The notes: generated from the sequence alone by a model not told the origin. 64,000 nt of DNA from Gremmenia infestans (GCA_032629725.1 JAFEVB010000036.1:434001-498000), one strand, 5' to 3'; shown: positions 23,245-35,022, counted from the stretch's first letter. Program-made: numbers and translations.

Positions 23245-26200
23245 ATGGCTGTCCTGTTGTCGTGGCTGGCATTTACCCTTGCAGCTGTATCTGCAACATC
23301 AATTGTTCCTCGAGCCAATTCGAGTGACCCTCTGGCATTATGTCCAGGTTATACAGCTTCAAATGTGAAGACGACGTCTTCTGGTCTTACAGCAGATTTG
23401 AGTCTTGCCGGAGCGGCTTGCAACGCTTATGGTGATGACTTGAAGCAATTAACCTTAGAGGTGGTTTACGAGACAGGTCTGTTGTGGTCATTGCCTTCTT
23501 GCAACCTGAAATTATCTAACACAGCATACAGATGATCGAATCCATGTCAAGATTCAGGATGCCGCCAACAGCGTATATCAAGTTCCAGCGAGCGTTCTCC
23601 CTCGCCCTGCTGCCTCCAGCGGAACTGATTCCAAACAAACCAACATCCAATTCTCATACAAAGAGTCTCCATTCTCGTTCTCCATAACTCGAGGGAAAGA
23701 AATTCTCTTCGACACTTCAGCAGCAAGTCTCGTTTTTGAATCCCAATACCTTAGGCTGAGAACTTCTCTACCAGAGAATCCCAATCTCTATGGCCTAGGC
23801 GAGCATTCCGACCCTTTCCGCCTCAATACCACAGATTATATCCGCACACTCTGGAATCAAGATGCTTATTCAATTCCACTCGGTGCCAACCTGTATGGAG
23901 CGCATCCTGTCTATTATGAGCACAGAACTACCGGCTCTCACGGGGTGTTCTTCGTCAATTCAAATGGCATGGATGTCAAAATTAACAACACAAATGGGAA
24001 GGATCAGTATTTGGAATACAATACTCTTGGAGGCATCCTGGATTTCTACTTCTTGGCTGGACCGACGCCAATTGACGTATCCAAGCAATATGCCGAAGTT
24101 GTGGGAACTCCCGCCATGCAAGCGTATTGGGCGTTCGGTTTCCACAACTGTAGATATGGGTACCAAGACGCCTTTGCAGTAGCAGAGGCCGTCTACAACT
24201 ACTCAAGGGCAGAAATCCCATTGGAGACAATGTGGACAGATATTGATTATAGTACGTGCCAAGAGCCCTATTGCACGCCTCTGAGATTACAGGAGTAAAG
24301 CTAACTTTCCAACTCTCGCAGTGGACAGAAGACGAGTAAAGTTTGATATTCCAACAGCTTAAATATGATAGCTAATTCTTTAGGTGTTCTCTCTTGACCC
24401 AGATCGATTTCCTTTGAGTAAGATGCAAGAAATTAATCATTACTTGCATTCTCATAATCAGAAGCAAATTGTGATGGTCGATCCAGCTGTGGCATATCAA
24501 GACTACCCTCCATATCAGAATGGGGCCCACGACGATATCTTTCTCAAGCGAGATAACGGTTCGTACTGGATTGGGGTCGTATGGCCCAGTGTTACCGTCT
24601 TTCCAGATGTATGCAAAATCCTTGAGTATTCCGTTCTCTTCTTTGAGGATATTCGCGGAGATTTGAGACCTTGATAGTCCCGAACTTCGAGTTTCTTGAA
24701 CAGGCAAGGCTGACTCTGTGAACTTGCAGTGGTTCAATACCGGAGTGCAGAACTACTGGAACAACGAATTCTCAACCTTCTTCGATCCGTCAAACGGTGT
24801 AGACATCGATGGATTATGGATAGATATGAATGAAGTTTCTGTCTTCCCTTGTAGCTTCCCTTGCGATGATGTAAGTTGAATCTTTCAGCCCCGGTAGTTT
24901 ACTCTAGACTGACGTTATCGAAGCCATATGCAGTTGCAGTCGGCTACCCCCCACCTCCTCCAGATGTTCGGTCCCCACCCCGCCCTCTTCCCGGTTTCTC
25001 TTGCGATTTTCAACCGGCCGGGACACCTTGTACAGGCACTAAAGAAAGGAGAACGATTGCAGCTGCTCCGTATAGTCAAGCGCTCCAAGTAGAAGAACGA
25101 CAAGCTGCTGGGCAAGAGCTTGGTCTTCCTGGGCGTGACCTGCTGTACCCTAAATACGCCATCCACAATGCTGCTGCATTTACTTATGCTGACAATGCTG
25201 CTGGAGGTGGGATATCCAATCATACAGTCAATACAGATGTGATTCACCAGAACGGCTTGGCTATGTACGATACTCATAATCTCTATGGAACAAGTCAGTC
25301 CGTCATTCCAGAAATGAGAAACGTGGCTAATAAATCTAGTGATGTCTACTGCTTCAAGGGTTGCTATGCAGAACCGCCGACCGGAGGAAAGACCTTTGAT
25401 CATCACACGAAGCACGTTCGCTGGTGCTGGAACAAAAGTAGGTCACTGGCTGGGTGACAACCTGAGCGATTGGCCGCATTATCAACTGTCGATCCGAACA
25501 ATGATAGCTTTCGCTTCAATCTATCAAGTGCCCATGGTAGGATCAGATGTTTGTGGTTACGCAGACAACACTACCGAGCAACTTTGCGCTCGATGGGCAA
25601 CACTTGGTGCTTTCAGTCCCTTCTACCGGAACCACAATGGCTACCCGCCCAATATCGCCCAAGAGTTCTATCAGTGGAAAAGTGTAACGACAGCCGCGAA
25701 GAAAGTCATCGACATTCGGTATCGGCTATTGGACTATATCTACACAGCTCTGTACCACCAAACACTCGATGGCACACCCCTCATAAACCCCCTCTTCTAC
25801 CTCTACCCCCAAGACCCAAACACGTTCGCAATCGAGAACCAATACTTCTACGGCCCGTCTCTGCTCATTAGTCCCGTAATCGAAGAAAACTCCACGACCG
25901 TCTCTGCATACCTGCCAAAAGACATCTTCTATGATTTCTACACCCATGCTCCAGTGCACGGACAAGGCGCCAGCATCACCATCAACGACGTGGAAATCAC
26001 CGATATACCGCTACACTACCGCGGCGGCGTAATCGTCCCGCAGAGAGTGAAGAGCGCCATGACGACCACGGAACTCCGGAAGCAAGATTTCGAGATCGTG
26101 GTCGCGCTAGGAAGCGATGGCAAGGCGTCTGGAGAGCTGTATCTGGACGATGGGATCAGCTTGGAACAGAAGGCCATCACATATCTGCAGTTTGCTTTTG

Positions 26201-26412
26201 ATGGGAAGAAGTTCAGCTTGAAGGGAACTTATGGGTATAATCCGGGTGTGAGCGTAGCGAGGATTATATTCTTGGGAGTTGGTAGTAAGCCGGGTGGGTA
26301 TTCGGTCAATGGATTAATTGCTGCGGATTGGACGCATGATGATAGTACGGGAGAGGTTGTGGTGCCAGTTGGAAAACCGTTAACGGGAGACTTCGAGGTT
26401 TCGGTTAATTAG
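23245..26412 (+). CDS. Secreted GH31 alpha-glucosidase
   Basis: Extracellular glycoside hydrolase family 31 enzyme releasing glucose from maltose, malto-oligosaccharides or starch ends; 924 aa predicted. Seven exons: 23245-23476, 23532-24251, 24322-24335, 24384-24608, 24730-24870, 24924-25293, 25340-26412. Exon 3 is only 14 nt and is required to build DIDYMDRRRVFSLDP. The start gives an N-terminal signal peptide (MAVLLSWLAFTLAAVSA). Family signatures: the nucleophile Asp in GLWIDMNE (about 429) and acid/base Asp in HWLGDN (about 607), plus VPMVGSDVCGY and FSPFYRNHN. Several N-x-S/T sites fit secretion. The C-terminal beta-sandwich (DFEIVVALGSDGKASGELYLDDG) is complete. It resembles Aspergillus AglA/AgdA-type enzymes; transglycosylating or isomaltase activity cannot be told apart by sequence. 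Confidence 0.93.
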
Positions 26413-27844
26413 AAAAGGGGCAGTGGGGAAGTATTCATTTCAGTCAGCTGACATGATCGCAAGCGATCAGAATTGGTTTGCAGGGCCAATTCATCCTTAG
26501 ATGCTAGGTAGCTCAGACTTCCTAACTGTCTATCACAAGAGTAATACAAGGTAGTGCGAGAGCAGCACTTGCCTGAACAGCAAAACTACGCGGCGACGCA
26601 TCCAGCCTCTCCCTCACATCTGTCGAGTATCTGGTTGCTCTTGCCTTGAACCTTCCACGCACAAATATAACTCCTTTACCCTTCACCAACGACTTGGTCA
26701 TATCCCTGCCATATAAGCTAGCTGTTGAACACTTAGCAGGTAGTACAAGAACAGCCATTATAATAGAAAATGCAACACCGGTCTAGATAGATATACAGTT
26801 TGATTGATAGCAATTGTCTTTGAAATATGAAGGTATTATAGCGGCGAGTTCTAACCCTGGCAACTTTAGAAACGTCCGCAATTCCTCCAAAGCTTCCAGA
26901 ATTCCCCGCTCAGCCTTTGGATTGGCAATTTGACGCCCTTCTGTTATGGTGATAGACTTACAAGCAGACAGTCGCTGGAAGTTCTTTTTTTCCGGCGGTA
27001 TGTACTCTTCGTCCGGTCCTTTTAGTTCGCCGATTTCAAGCCGTTGCACCTTTCCAATTGCCCGAAGACATCGCTCGATCAACCTTTGGAGTCCCGGCAG
27101 TGAAGAGTCGATACGCAGTAGATCGATGGAAGACCCGAGAACCGAGTGAAGCTGTCACAGACCTTAATAGCTGAGCTGTTTGTGCCGCGCGAAAAACGGC
27201 TTGCATTTTCTTCTTAGTCGGCCAGCTTCAAGCTTTCTCAGGCTTGGACTTCAGAAACGAATCTTTCGAATATCTTGGAGGATTCTTCTTTTGTAGATTA
27301 TGGGATCTTTGGGATAGTCTGAATAGTCTGTAGAATATAGTAGGAAGAAATTAAGCAAATGACTTGTTTTATAGGGGAAGAACAAATACAAAAACAGCTA
27401 AAGAGAGACAGGAATCTCAAAGCAAATTTAAACTCATCATTGTCAAGTGACTCGGAAAATCTTTTGTGTCTTAGGCATTACTCACTCGTTTCCCATCACA
27501 TTTGAAAGTAATAGGTACTCGTTTTATTCAAAGACTACTTGGGGTGCTAGAATTGGTGGCACAGCGGCTACGACATATCCTTACACTTCCTCCGCCACAA
27601 CTCCTATCAAACGACGACCTGAATGGAACCTATAGGTTAGTAAGTCATCTAATTTCATGGATCAGATGGCAGTAATGAATACAGCTTCCTCTGCTCCAAG
27701 CAGAGGGGTATGTAACAGATAACTCCTAACGCGAACGCTGAGCCTGAACAACCACAAATGAAATGAACGCTAATCGTAAAGAGCGACTAAACACACAAAT
27801 ATACACTTCTCGGATGCCTCCTCCGACTGCAGGATAGACTTTCA
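26413..27844. other. Tail-to-tail intergenic stretch with one possible small gene
   Basis: 1.4 kb between converging genes. Apart from the weak minus-strand frame listed separately, I see no coding signal and no notable repeat. Confidence 0.35.
26783..27082 (-). CDS. Possible small hypothetical protein or gene remnant
   Basis: A 99-codon minus-strand frame with balanced, protein-like composition: CLRAIGKVQRLEIGELKG, KNFQRLSACKSITITEG and ALEELRTFLKLPGLELAAI look like alternating strands and helices, similar in feel to leucine-rich or F-box-associated proteins. The same frame stays open upstream to about 27150, where TGACAG could be a splice acceptor, but I find no convincing first exon. It may be the remains of a longer gene. 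No family can be named. Confidence 0.25.
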   Translation of the reverse strand: MIERCLRAIGKVQRLEIGELKGPDEEYIPPEKKNFQRLSACKSITITEGRQIANPKAERGILEALEELRTFLKLPGLELAAIIPSYFKDNCYQSNCISI

Positions 27845-30058
27845 TCATCTGCTCAATCCCAATTGTCCACCTGGTCCGTATCCAGCACCTAGTCCCTTGT
27901 CAGTCGCGGTCAATTTCTTTACTCGTTGCTTCTCAGCCCAGTCTCTGCTAGCCTGGCGTCCTCTCTCGGCAGCTTCTTCCCGCGCGCGCTTAGCGGCAGC
28001 CTCGCGTGCCTGCTTCTCTCTCTCCATATCTTCAGTCAACTTAGCATCTCGAGTGTAGATTTCTTTGGCGCGTTGACGTTGAATCAAGACCTCTTTATCA
28101 GAAACAGTTCTCTGCATATGAAGACCGCTCATAGATGGACCGCTGGTTGTCGAAGGCTTGCGAGTGAGGCCGCTCTTCGGTCCTGGAGCTCGTTGAGCCG
28201 ACATATTGGCAAGACTGAGCTGTTGGAGGGAAGGACGATGCGCACCAACATTAGAGCCTCGCTTGGCCACAGAAAGATCCCCGTCTTCCATGTGTTCAAG
28301 TCCAATCCTGCTCTGTCGAGCGCGACTCGCAACCGTGTCTCGGGGAACAACATCAGGTACAATGCTCTTGCGGAGTGGTTTGGCTTTGAACTCTCGGCGT
28401 TTGCGCTCTTCTTCTTCTTGGGCTTTCAGACGAGCTTCATGTGCTTCCCTTTTTCTTCGAGATAAGGCCTCGCCAGGAAGCTCAAAGGTTGACTTGGTAG
28501 GCGGCTTAGCAGACTTGATTGTCTTTGGGCCAGAGACAGCTCGGCTTGTATGGGAGCTCTCCTCGTTAGACTCCCGTTGAGCAAGCCGGGCCTCTCGTTG
28601 TTCCTTTAGCTTCCGAGCCACAGCTTCGCCGGGTAGTTCAAATGATGCGCGTGTAGGGGGCTTGTTTGACTTTAAAGGCCCCTTTGGTGGAAGGAGACTA
28701 ATAGGGCGTCTGACAGGTGCTTTCCCAGCGGGCTGGACCTTGACTTCTTCAGGAAGTGGCTTGTCACTCTCGGCAGCGACTGGCTTAAATATCATGGATG
28801 TGGCTTTCTTAATACTTGGCCGTTGCTTTGGTGCCGTTGGCTTCACACGCATGGAAGCATAACCTGTCTTTGGGGTTTGTTGCTTGGGCGGGCTTGACTT
28901 CTGAGGAGCTTCGGTGACGGCCTTAGCCGCAGCATTCACCTTCTCCCTCAATACCTTTGGCACCGGAACGGCTGCTCTTGGCTCAACTTTCTTTCGTAGC
29001 CTCTTCGGCGAGGCTATTCGCTCAGGCTGTGCGGCTTGATCGAGAGCTTCTAGTGCCTCTTCGAGCTGATCAAGAGCCTCAACTGAATCCTCAATGCGAG
29101 AAACAGGTTTTGCTGGTGATCGGCAAGTGATCTGTTCAACAAAAGAGTCTTCATGTTCAACTTCAATAGAGGCTACAGATTTCTCCTCTGAAAAGGCTTG
29201 TTCAACCTCTTCAAGAGTCTTGACCGATTGCTTCGCTGGGGTGCGGACAAGTTCTGTAACATGAGTCTGAATATGCTGGCTGCCGTCTTCATCATAAACC
29301 TTTGTGTCACCGCAAACATTAACATTTATATCCTTCGATGCAGGCTCACTGTCTTGTGTTGATTTCATCAATTCCTCCTCCGCTATATATAAATTCTGAT
29401 CAGTCATAGATTCGTAGTCGGCGAACCTCTCGCTGGGTAGTGGAATTCTGCGCGGCCGAACAGCAGGACGGCGACCGCCAAAAAGAGAAGTAAAGAATGA
29501 GTCTCGTTGAGCAAGGGCACTCGAATAAGAAGCATTGTCATCGAGTGAAGTGGAAGTATACTGACCTGCTTGTTGCATTGCCAATTGGCGACGAGTAAGA
29601 CGTGCACTTGGAAGTGATGGTGTGGGATTTGGTTCCTCTTGTTGAGGACCAGCTTCTGGAGCAGTCGGAGTTAGATCTTGTAGGGCCAAATTCTCCAGGA
29701 GAGACACCAAACTACCTTCGCGGCTCTGAAGTATCTGTCGAGTAGCTTCAGGAACCGGGCTTTCTTTTGTATTCGCATCCTTCTCAACTCCCTCCCAATC
29801 GTCGACTTGCTTGCCCTTCCCCTTTTTGCCCTTCTTCGAAACCCCAATGGCATCTCGGTAGGCTGCTTTCAGTTGCTTTACTTGAGCAGCAATCGGGACC
29901 TCTTCAATTGTCGTCGACATGGCGTTGACTTTCTCTGCGACGCTGATTTCGGCAAGGGAGCCTGATTTCGCAGGTGTTTCTGGCAATGGCGTCTGGATTG
30001 CGAGAGCAGTGTGGTCTTCAGCAATGTCGATTTTACGTGACCGGGTCACACGAGACAT
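27845..30058 (-). CDS. Basic disordered protein with duplicated FELPGE motif, TPX2_C-like
   Basis: Intronless 737 aa protein; the start at 30058 (MSRVTRSRK) is preferred over an upstream in-frame Met because it yields a compact basic N-terminus. It is mostly disordered, Lys/Pro/Ser/Glu-rich, with SPAK/TPAK-type phosphorylation sites. Two copies of a K-P-P-T-x-x-(S/T)-F-E-L-P-G-E-A element occur at about 466-481 and 518-533. The second runs into a charged helix ending in EEEERKRREFKAKPLR, which resembles the TPX2 C-terminal motif (F at the start, R/K/E helix, terminal FKAxP). A second charged helix lies at about 658-715. TPX2-family proteins bind microtubules and activate Aurora kinase; whether this protein does is inference. 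It sits beside Dad2 and shugoshin, both mitotic. No signal peptide or membrane segment. Confidence 0.8.
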   Translation of the reverse strand: MSRVTRSRKIDIAEDHTALAIQTPLPETPAKSGSLAEISVAEKVNAMSTTIEEVPIAAQVKQLKAAYRDAIGVSKKGKKGKGKQVDDWEGVEKDANTKESPVPEATRQILQSREGSLVSLLENLALQDLTPTAPEAGPQQEEPNPTPSLPSARLTRRQLAMQQAGQYTSTSLDDNASYSSALAQRDSFFTSLFGGRRPAVRPRRIPLPSERFADYESMTDQNLYIAEEELMKSTQDSEPASKDINVNVCGDTKVYDEDGSQHIQTHVTELVRTPAKQSVKTLEEVEQAFSEEKSVASIEVEHEDSFVEQITCRSPAKPVSRIEDSVEALDQLEEALEALDQAAQPERIASPKRLRKKVEPRAAVPVPKVLREKVNAAAKAVTEAPQKSSPPKQQTPKTGYASMRVKPTAPKQRPSIKKATSMIFKPVAAESDKPLPEEVKVQPAGKAPVRRPISLLPPKGPLKSNKPPTRASFELPGEAVARKLKEQREARLAQRESNEESSHTSRAVSGPKTIKSAKPPTKSTFELPGEALSRRKREAHEARLKAQEEEERKRREFKAKPLRKSIVPDVVPRDTVASRARQSRIGLEHMEDGDLSVAKRGSNVGAHRPSLQQLSLANMSAQRAPGPKSGLTRKPSTTSGPSMSGLHMQRTVSDKEVLIQRQRAKEIYTRDAKLTEDMEREKQAREAAAKRAREEAAERGRQASRDWAEKQRVKKLTATDKGLGAGYGPGGQLGLSR

Positions 30059-30838
30059 GATCTCGTGGATAGTGCAGCGGCCCAGTGAATTCAATTGATG
30101 AATCGCGGACTGGGGGGTTGGTGCTGATGCGGCGATGTTGTTTCGGAGACTTTGAAGGAGGAATGAATACAATTGTGTGAATGCGGTGCGACGTGTGCCA
30201 AAGCCAGTTGAGTAACGTCGGTATCAATGTTGAAGTGGGATGCGATGTAATGGATCGTCTTGTCAGTGCACTTATCGATCGAGATATAAGGCAGGATAGG
30301 ATGGATGTCCCTTGCCGAAACATTCATTCCTCCCTGTTAATAAGATGCGCGCATGTTTGGCACTATATTGGCAGGGCAACCAACGCGACGCGCTTTCGAA
30401 ACTTTGCACGCGTCGATATACTCAAATACTTGAGATGAATTATGGATAATCCAGAATCGATAGAGAGCCCATCTAAATGCAAGACTTCTATGAAATTGAC
30501 ATGCCATCACTACAGCGCCAATGCTCGAATAATTGTCCAATGGCAGCCAGGATTGGGTGAACTCTTAGAAAATCCATTTCCCCTTGCTTAATCTCTCACT
30601 CAGTTCTCAAACCAACAATATAAGAGGTCTTGGAAGTCCGTTCAAAATCGGCGGGTACAACTGCAATATACACTTTTCCATCTGTAACTCAGACATATTT
30701 TCCTCAGTCATCGACTCAAGGGTATCCCATAATCATGATGCCAATCCTATTCCCTCCTTCCTCTGATCAACGCCTGTTCCATACATATGCCAACTCCGAT
30801 TCATGATTCATTCCACCATAAGTCTGCGACGCAGGATA
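30059..30838 (-). promoter_or_regulatory. Promoter of the TPX2-like gene and Dad2 3' flank
   Basis: 780 bp between two minus-strand genes. It should hold the leader and promoter of the FELPGE protein and the terminator of Dad2. An in-frame upstream Met at about 30172 could extend the protein by 38 residues; I judge it less likely. No repeats. Confidence 0.4.
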
Positions 30839-31402
30839 TCACTCTCCACTGTCGCTACTAGCACCAGCTTGTTGCTGCAACATTGGCGCATGCTCCGTGG
30901 GGATTCTGACGAGAGTCTGTGGTAATTGCCCTTGCCCTTCGGCCTCATCTTTCTTTTGTGTCTCATCACTTGCGCTCTCTTCTGTATCCTTCGGTTTAGG
31001 AATTTTCACTGCACATCGATTAGCCACGACTCCTAGGATTGACCGCAGGAACACTCACTTGACGCCATACTAATCGCACGAAGGACATTATGCCAGTTCC
31101 CTAATACAGTAGCTACAGCTAAAGATACCTTAAGATCAGCCTTGTTCACATAATGCGTGCCCACCGTATCACCTACCTTCTGTACCATCTGAAAGCGTAG
31201 CCAGCTTCTCCTCTAGCATCTGCATCTGTCCGGCTAGTCCTGCGCTGAGATCCCGCAACTGCTTCAAGTTCTCTAACTCGGCTTTCTTCTCGTTTATTCT
31301 TGCTAGAAGTACTGGGGATTGCCCTGTCGATGCGGAGCTTGAATTTGCAGAACTCGAAGGCTGTCGCATATGAGAAGGGAGGGGTCGCGAGGCATATGAC
31401 AT
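30839..31402 (-). CDS. DAD2: DASH/Dam1 complex subunit Dad2
   Basis: 149 aa component of the DASH ring that couples kinetochores to spindle microtubules. Exons: 31402-31177, 31112-31059, 30839-31008; introns of 64 and 50 nt with GGCTGATC and GGCTAATC branches. The spliced protein carries the Dad2 signature: INEKKAELENLKQLRDLSAG in exon 1, then QMQMLEEKLATLSDGTE joined to ATVLGNWHNVLRAISMAS in exon 2. Exon 3 gives an acidic Lys/Glu tail (KIPKPKDTEESAS). The core is coiled-coil throughout. Size is near that of the yeast subunit. It is head-to-head with shugoshin. The middle exon is only 54 nt but encodes the most conserved Trp-containing block, so the splicing is secure. Confidence 0.93.
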
Positions 31403-31799
31403 TTTGGCGGGGCGTTGTGGGATTCTGGGGTTCGGGGATGCCGTGAAATTGTAGATTTACTGGCGCAAGCGTATGCGATTATTTCCTCCTTGATTCGTAG
31501 GGTAGCGGTCTTTGCTCGCTCGCTGATGCTTTTCGATGTTGCTTCATGGTAGGCGGTACCTAGGCCTACGGAGTTATGCATCCCGTTGCGCTCGACAGGG
31601 ATCTCTTAGCCACTCTAACCTCTTCCATCCCAAAGTAAACAACAGCAATTTCTTTGTTTCCAAACTTCCACGCACAAACTCACAACGTTCGGTTTGATTC
31701 CCCTTCGCTCATTGCCCTTCGACCTGGACTATAACATACACTTCAGCCCGAGAATAATCATTACCAATATCGAAACAATTTGCCGCATGCTATGTACAG
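31403..31799. promoter_or_regulatory. Shared bidirectional promoter, DAD2 / SGO1
   Basis: 397 bp separate the start codons of Dad2 (minus) and shugoshin (plus). With two leaders inside it, the core regulatory DNA is short, so the two genes very probably share elements. No cell-cycle box can be asserted by eye. Confidence 0.6.
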
Positions 31800-34064
31800 A
31801 TGGCCCGCTTGAACGAGGTTCCAGCGCCGACTGAAAGCATAGAGTCTTGTAAGTTCACCGCCTTGCGCCTTTCGAAATCATAGCTAATATAATTCACAGT
31901 AAAGCGCAAGTTTATGCGCCAGAATCGCGATATCGCCAGAACAAATTCAACACAATCACTGCGAATTCGAAACCTCGAGAATGAGGTGTCTAGGTTGCTC
32001 GCGGAGAATCTAGGCCTGAACGAACAAATCATACGCCTTGCCAATCAGTTAGAAAATGGGAAGGCTCAGAGGACAGTAAACCACACTGAAGTTGTGAAAT
32101 CTCAATTGGAGGCCAAGTTGCTTGAAATCGGCGTCTTAATAACTAGTCTGGGAGATGTGCCACCACGAAAGAAAAGGACCTCCCAAGGCGGGAGAACCAC
32201 ACAAGCAAGTCCTAGTACGAGTCCAGATCAGAAGAGATGGAAGAATATGTGTACTTTGAGTGAAGCAGTTGCTGGCCAAGAAGGAAGGCTGCCTCCTATT
32301 TTAGAGGATAAGGCCTATCCAAGGCAAACCCTTGAGTACGTCCAATGCGCTGCCACTTCTATACTTTCGAGCCATGCTGATTTATACAGGCATCATGAAT
32401 TAGTAAACTTGGTATCAGAGGCAGATGCTAGGGGGGACACAACTGATTCCCCTGACATTGGGCCTCCACCAGTCTCGCAATTCGTCGACGAGGATCCTGT
32501 CAAGATTGACCTTCCCAAACGAGGACGAAAGAACGATCTTGAGGACCTGACGGGACTAGACCCAGCCCAATCTATCAATCTAGAACAGAGGAGGAAACGC
32601 AAAGAAAGTCCAGGTCCTAACGAACCCAAAGACACGAACTACACACAGGCTACACAGGTAGCCCAAGCCAATACGGGATCGCTCAAGACTGGGGCGAAGC
32701 GAAAGTTCAGTGTCAGGGATGATGAGGAGCATCAGCCCGTCTCGCAGCCGGTTCAACAATCCCCAGATGACTTCAAATTTACACGTGTATCAAGCGAAGA
32801 TAGGGCCAAGAACAAACCCGTCCGGCAACCTGAAAATGCTGAATCCAAGTCCGCAAGGGAAGTTGCAGTTGCTAAAGGTGCTCCTCGAGAGAAGCGAACC
32901 AGTACCCCTGCAACTACGACGACGACGAATAGGAGGGCTTTAGCACCTAAAAATGTGAACGACTCTCCAAGAAAGAGCGGGAAACCACCAATTCAGCTCG
33001 ATGCCAAAGCAGCCAAAGCCGATGTTCCTAAGTTCAATCTGGAGAAGGACCGCACGCGGGACAGAATTCCAGAGCCAGTGATTATCAAGCCTCGGGATGA
33101 ACCTTTAGCCAAGACCATTGAGGTCGAACTTGAACCAGAAACACCAGCGGGGCTAGATATCTTTTCCCCGTCGTCGTCACAGCCATCTACAGCTCGTGTG
33201 GAATCTCGAGATACGCCTCCGCCGCCAGATCTTCATTCTGAAGGCCAGAGACCCAGTAGAAGAGCTCGAGGCGCTGTTAGTTATGCTGAACCGAGTCTAC
33301 GAGATAAGATGAGGAGGCCGACGAAGGAGCTAGTAGATGCTGTAACTGGAGAAGGAAAGTCTAGTCGAGGTAGCATTGTCAAGCTTGAAGATGATAGCAC
33401 ATCAGCTAGAATGAGCATCAAAGCAGAGCCAGAGGAAGAAGATGCTTGGAAACGAATGCCACTCGCATCATCTTCGACTGTGGAGAACAGTCCTCTCAGA
33501 AGCAAAGCACTAGACCAGGAAGCTCTACCGAGCAGTATCACAACTCACAGAAAACGACGCGAGTCCCTTCTTCATCAGCCATCGGGGGACATGCCTCGGA
33601 CTGTATCAGAAACTGCCATCTCAGCCCTCATTTCGGAACATAGAAAGGCCAAGGCAGCAGCGACAGTACGACAACTGGAGAAAGATGGTGTTTTGACCAA
33701 AGCTACGGATAACCTTGCCATCTATGAATTCAACGATAATTCGCCTGCTAGGCAACCCTCGGCAGCTAGAACTTTCAAAGAAGAAAGGCCAGCCTCGAGG
33801 TCCTCGAGGCGGCAGTCATCAATCCCGCCAGATTTAGCAGACCCAGAAGACGGCGAAGCCTCTGATATTGAAGCAACGAAGAAGAAGGAACCTTTAACAA
33901 CACGACGAAGACAGTCAACTCTAGGACTGAAACCTTCCTCGGCGCGCATAGAGCCAGCGAAGACAACGAGAAATACTACTATTACCGCGAACCACCCAGA
34001 TCCAGCAGCAGGTGATTCGAGGGGAGATAGGATTGCAGCACGACGCAGAAGTATGATGTTATAA
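31800..34064 (+). CDS. SGO1: Shugoshin, centromeric cohesin protector
   Basis: 737 aa. Exons: 31800-31848 and 31900-34064; the 51 nt intron has a TAGCTAAT branch and the join is SIESLKRKFMRQNRDIARTN. The N-terminus is the shugoshin coiled coil (about 15-75; LKRKFMRQNRDIA, RIRNLENEVSRLLAENLGLN), which recruits PP2A. The conserved C-terminal SGO motif is at about 469-490 (RARGAVSYAEPSLRDKMRR), which binds phosphorylated histone H2A. The region between is disordered and Lys/Ser/Pro-rich, and the tail is basic (TRRRQSTLG). Shugoshin protects centromeric cohesin and senses tension. A single shugoshin is usual in filamentous ascomycetes. Both hallmark regions are present, so identity is secure. Confidence 0.95.
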
Positions 34065-34999
34065 ACGATATTATGTTTGAAGATATTGGGATTAGCGGGC
34101 TTGGATGATTGAAATTCCTTTACGAAGGAGCTTGATGAGCGACTGTCTTTTTAATGGATGGGCTTCCTTTTGTTTATGGAAACGAATGATACTTTATGAT
34201 ACCAATACAGTCAGTCTTCTACGAAATTTCATGATCAAAGTGATTAAATTTAAAGGTAAATATGCTTTGTAACGTACTTTGTCTTTTTTATTGGAATTTG
34301 TAGATATTACCTAGAACACTGCTGCTATGCACACCTACTTGAGGTTTGCCATCATGCAAACGAACAGTCCCAGCAACTACAACATGCGCCCAGGCTAGAT
34401 TCTTCTTCTTGATACTTGATATACCGGTATCCTGCTCTTCATTTCGCGTTACCAGAATCTGCACTTTCATTATTGGAAAAGTCCTTCCCACCTAACCGCA
34501 TATCCACTGCTCGGTGCTCTCTGTCTTGACCTCATCCTGCGCTCTAGATTACGCATCTTTATACACCCATCCTCCCCTCCCCCTCCTCTTCCCCTCCTCA
34601 ACCCCGATCTACGCACGACCTGCCTATATATATCCCCCACCAGCCTATTCATTCGTTCATTCATTCAAGCCATTCAAACTCCTCTTACTTCGCAGCTATT
34701 GCGAACAGCTTTTTTACTCTACACACTGCCCATACATATTGCATGGAGACCGACACATCCGTGGTTAGCGTGGTAGGAGGTCTTGCTAGCCAGCCAGGTT
34801 GGGTCGACGCAGGTAGAGTCCTCGGCGTGCAGTGCAGTGCAGTGTAGTGTAATCTCGACGATCTGGAGGTAGAACCGCGGTTCTGGAGAGAGGGTGGGGT
34901 GAGCCGAGGTGATGGCTTCATTCCTACCATTGCGTTGGATTTCAACTTTTTCTTTTTCTTTTCCCTTTCAGATTGGATTGGAAGACGAGGTGGTTTGCT

Positions 35000-35022
35000 T
35001 ACCTACCTACCTACCTACCTAT
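35000..35022 (+). repeat. ACCT tetramer microsatellite
   Basis: About five to six copies of ACCT in tandem, in intergenic DNA downstream of shugoshin. Confidence 0.8.

Noticed and set aside
27926..28465. 179-codon plus-strand frame
   Set aside because: Antisense shadow of the FELPGE protein; composition is Ser/Leu/Arg-rich with no motif.
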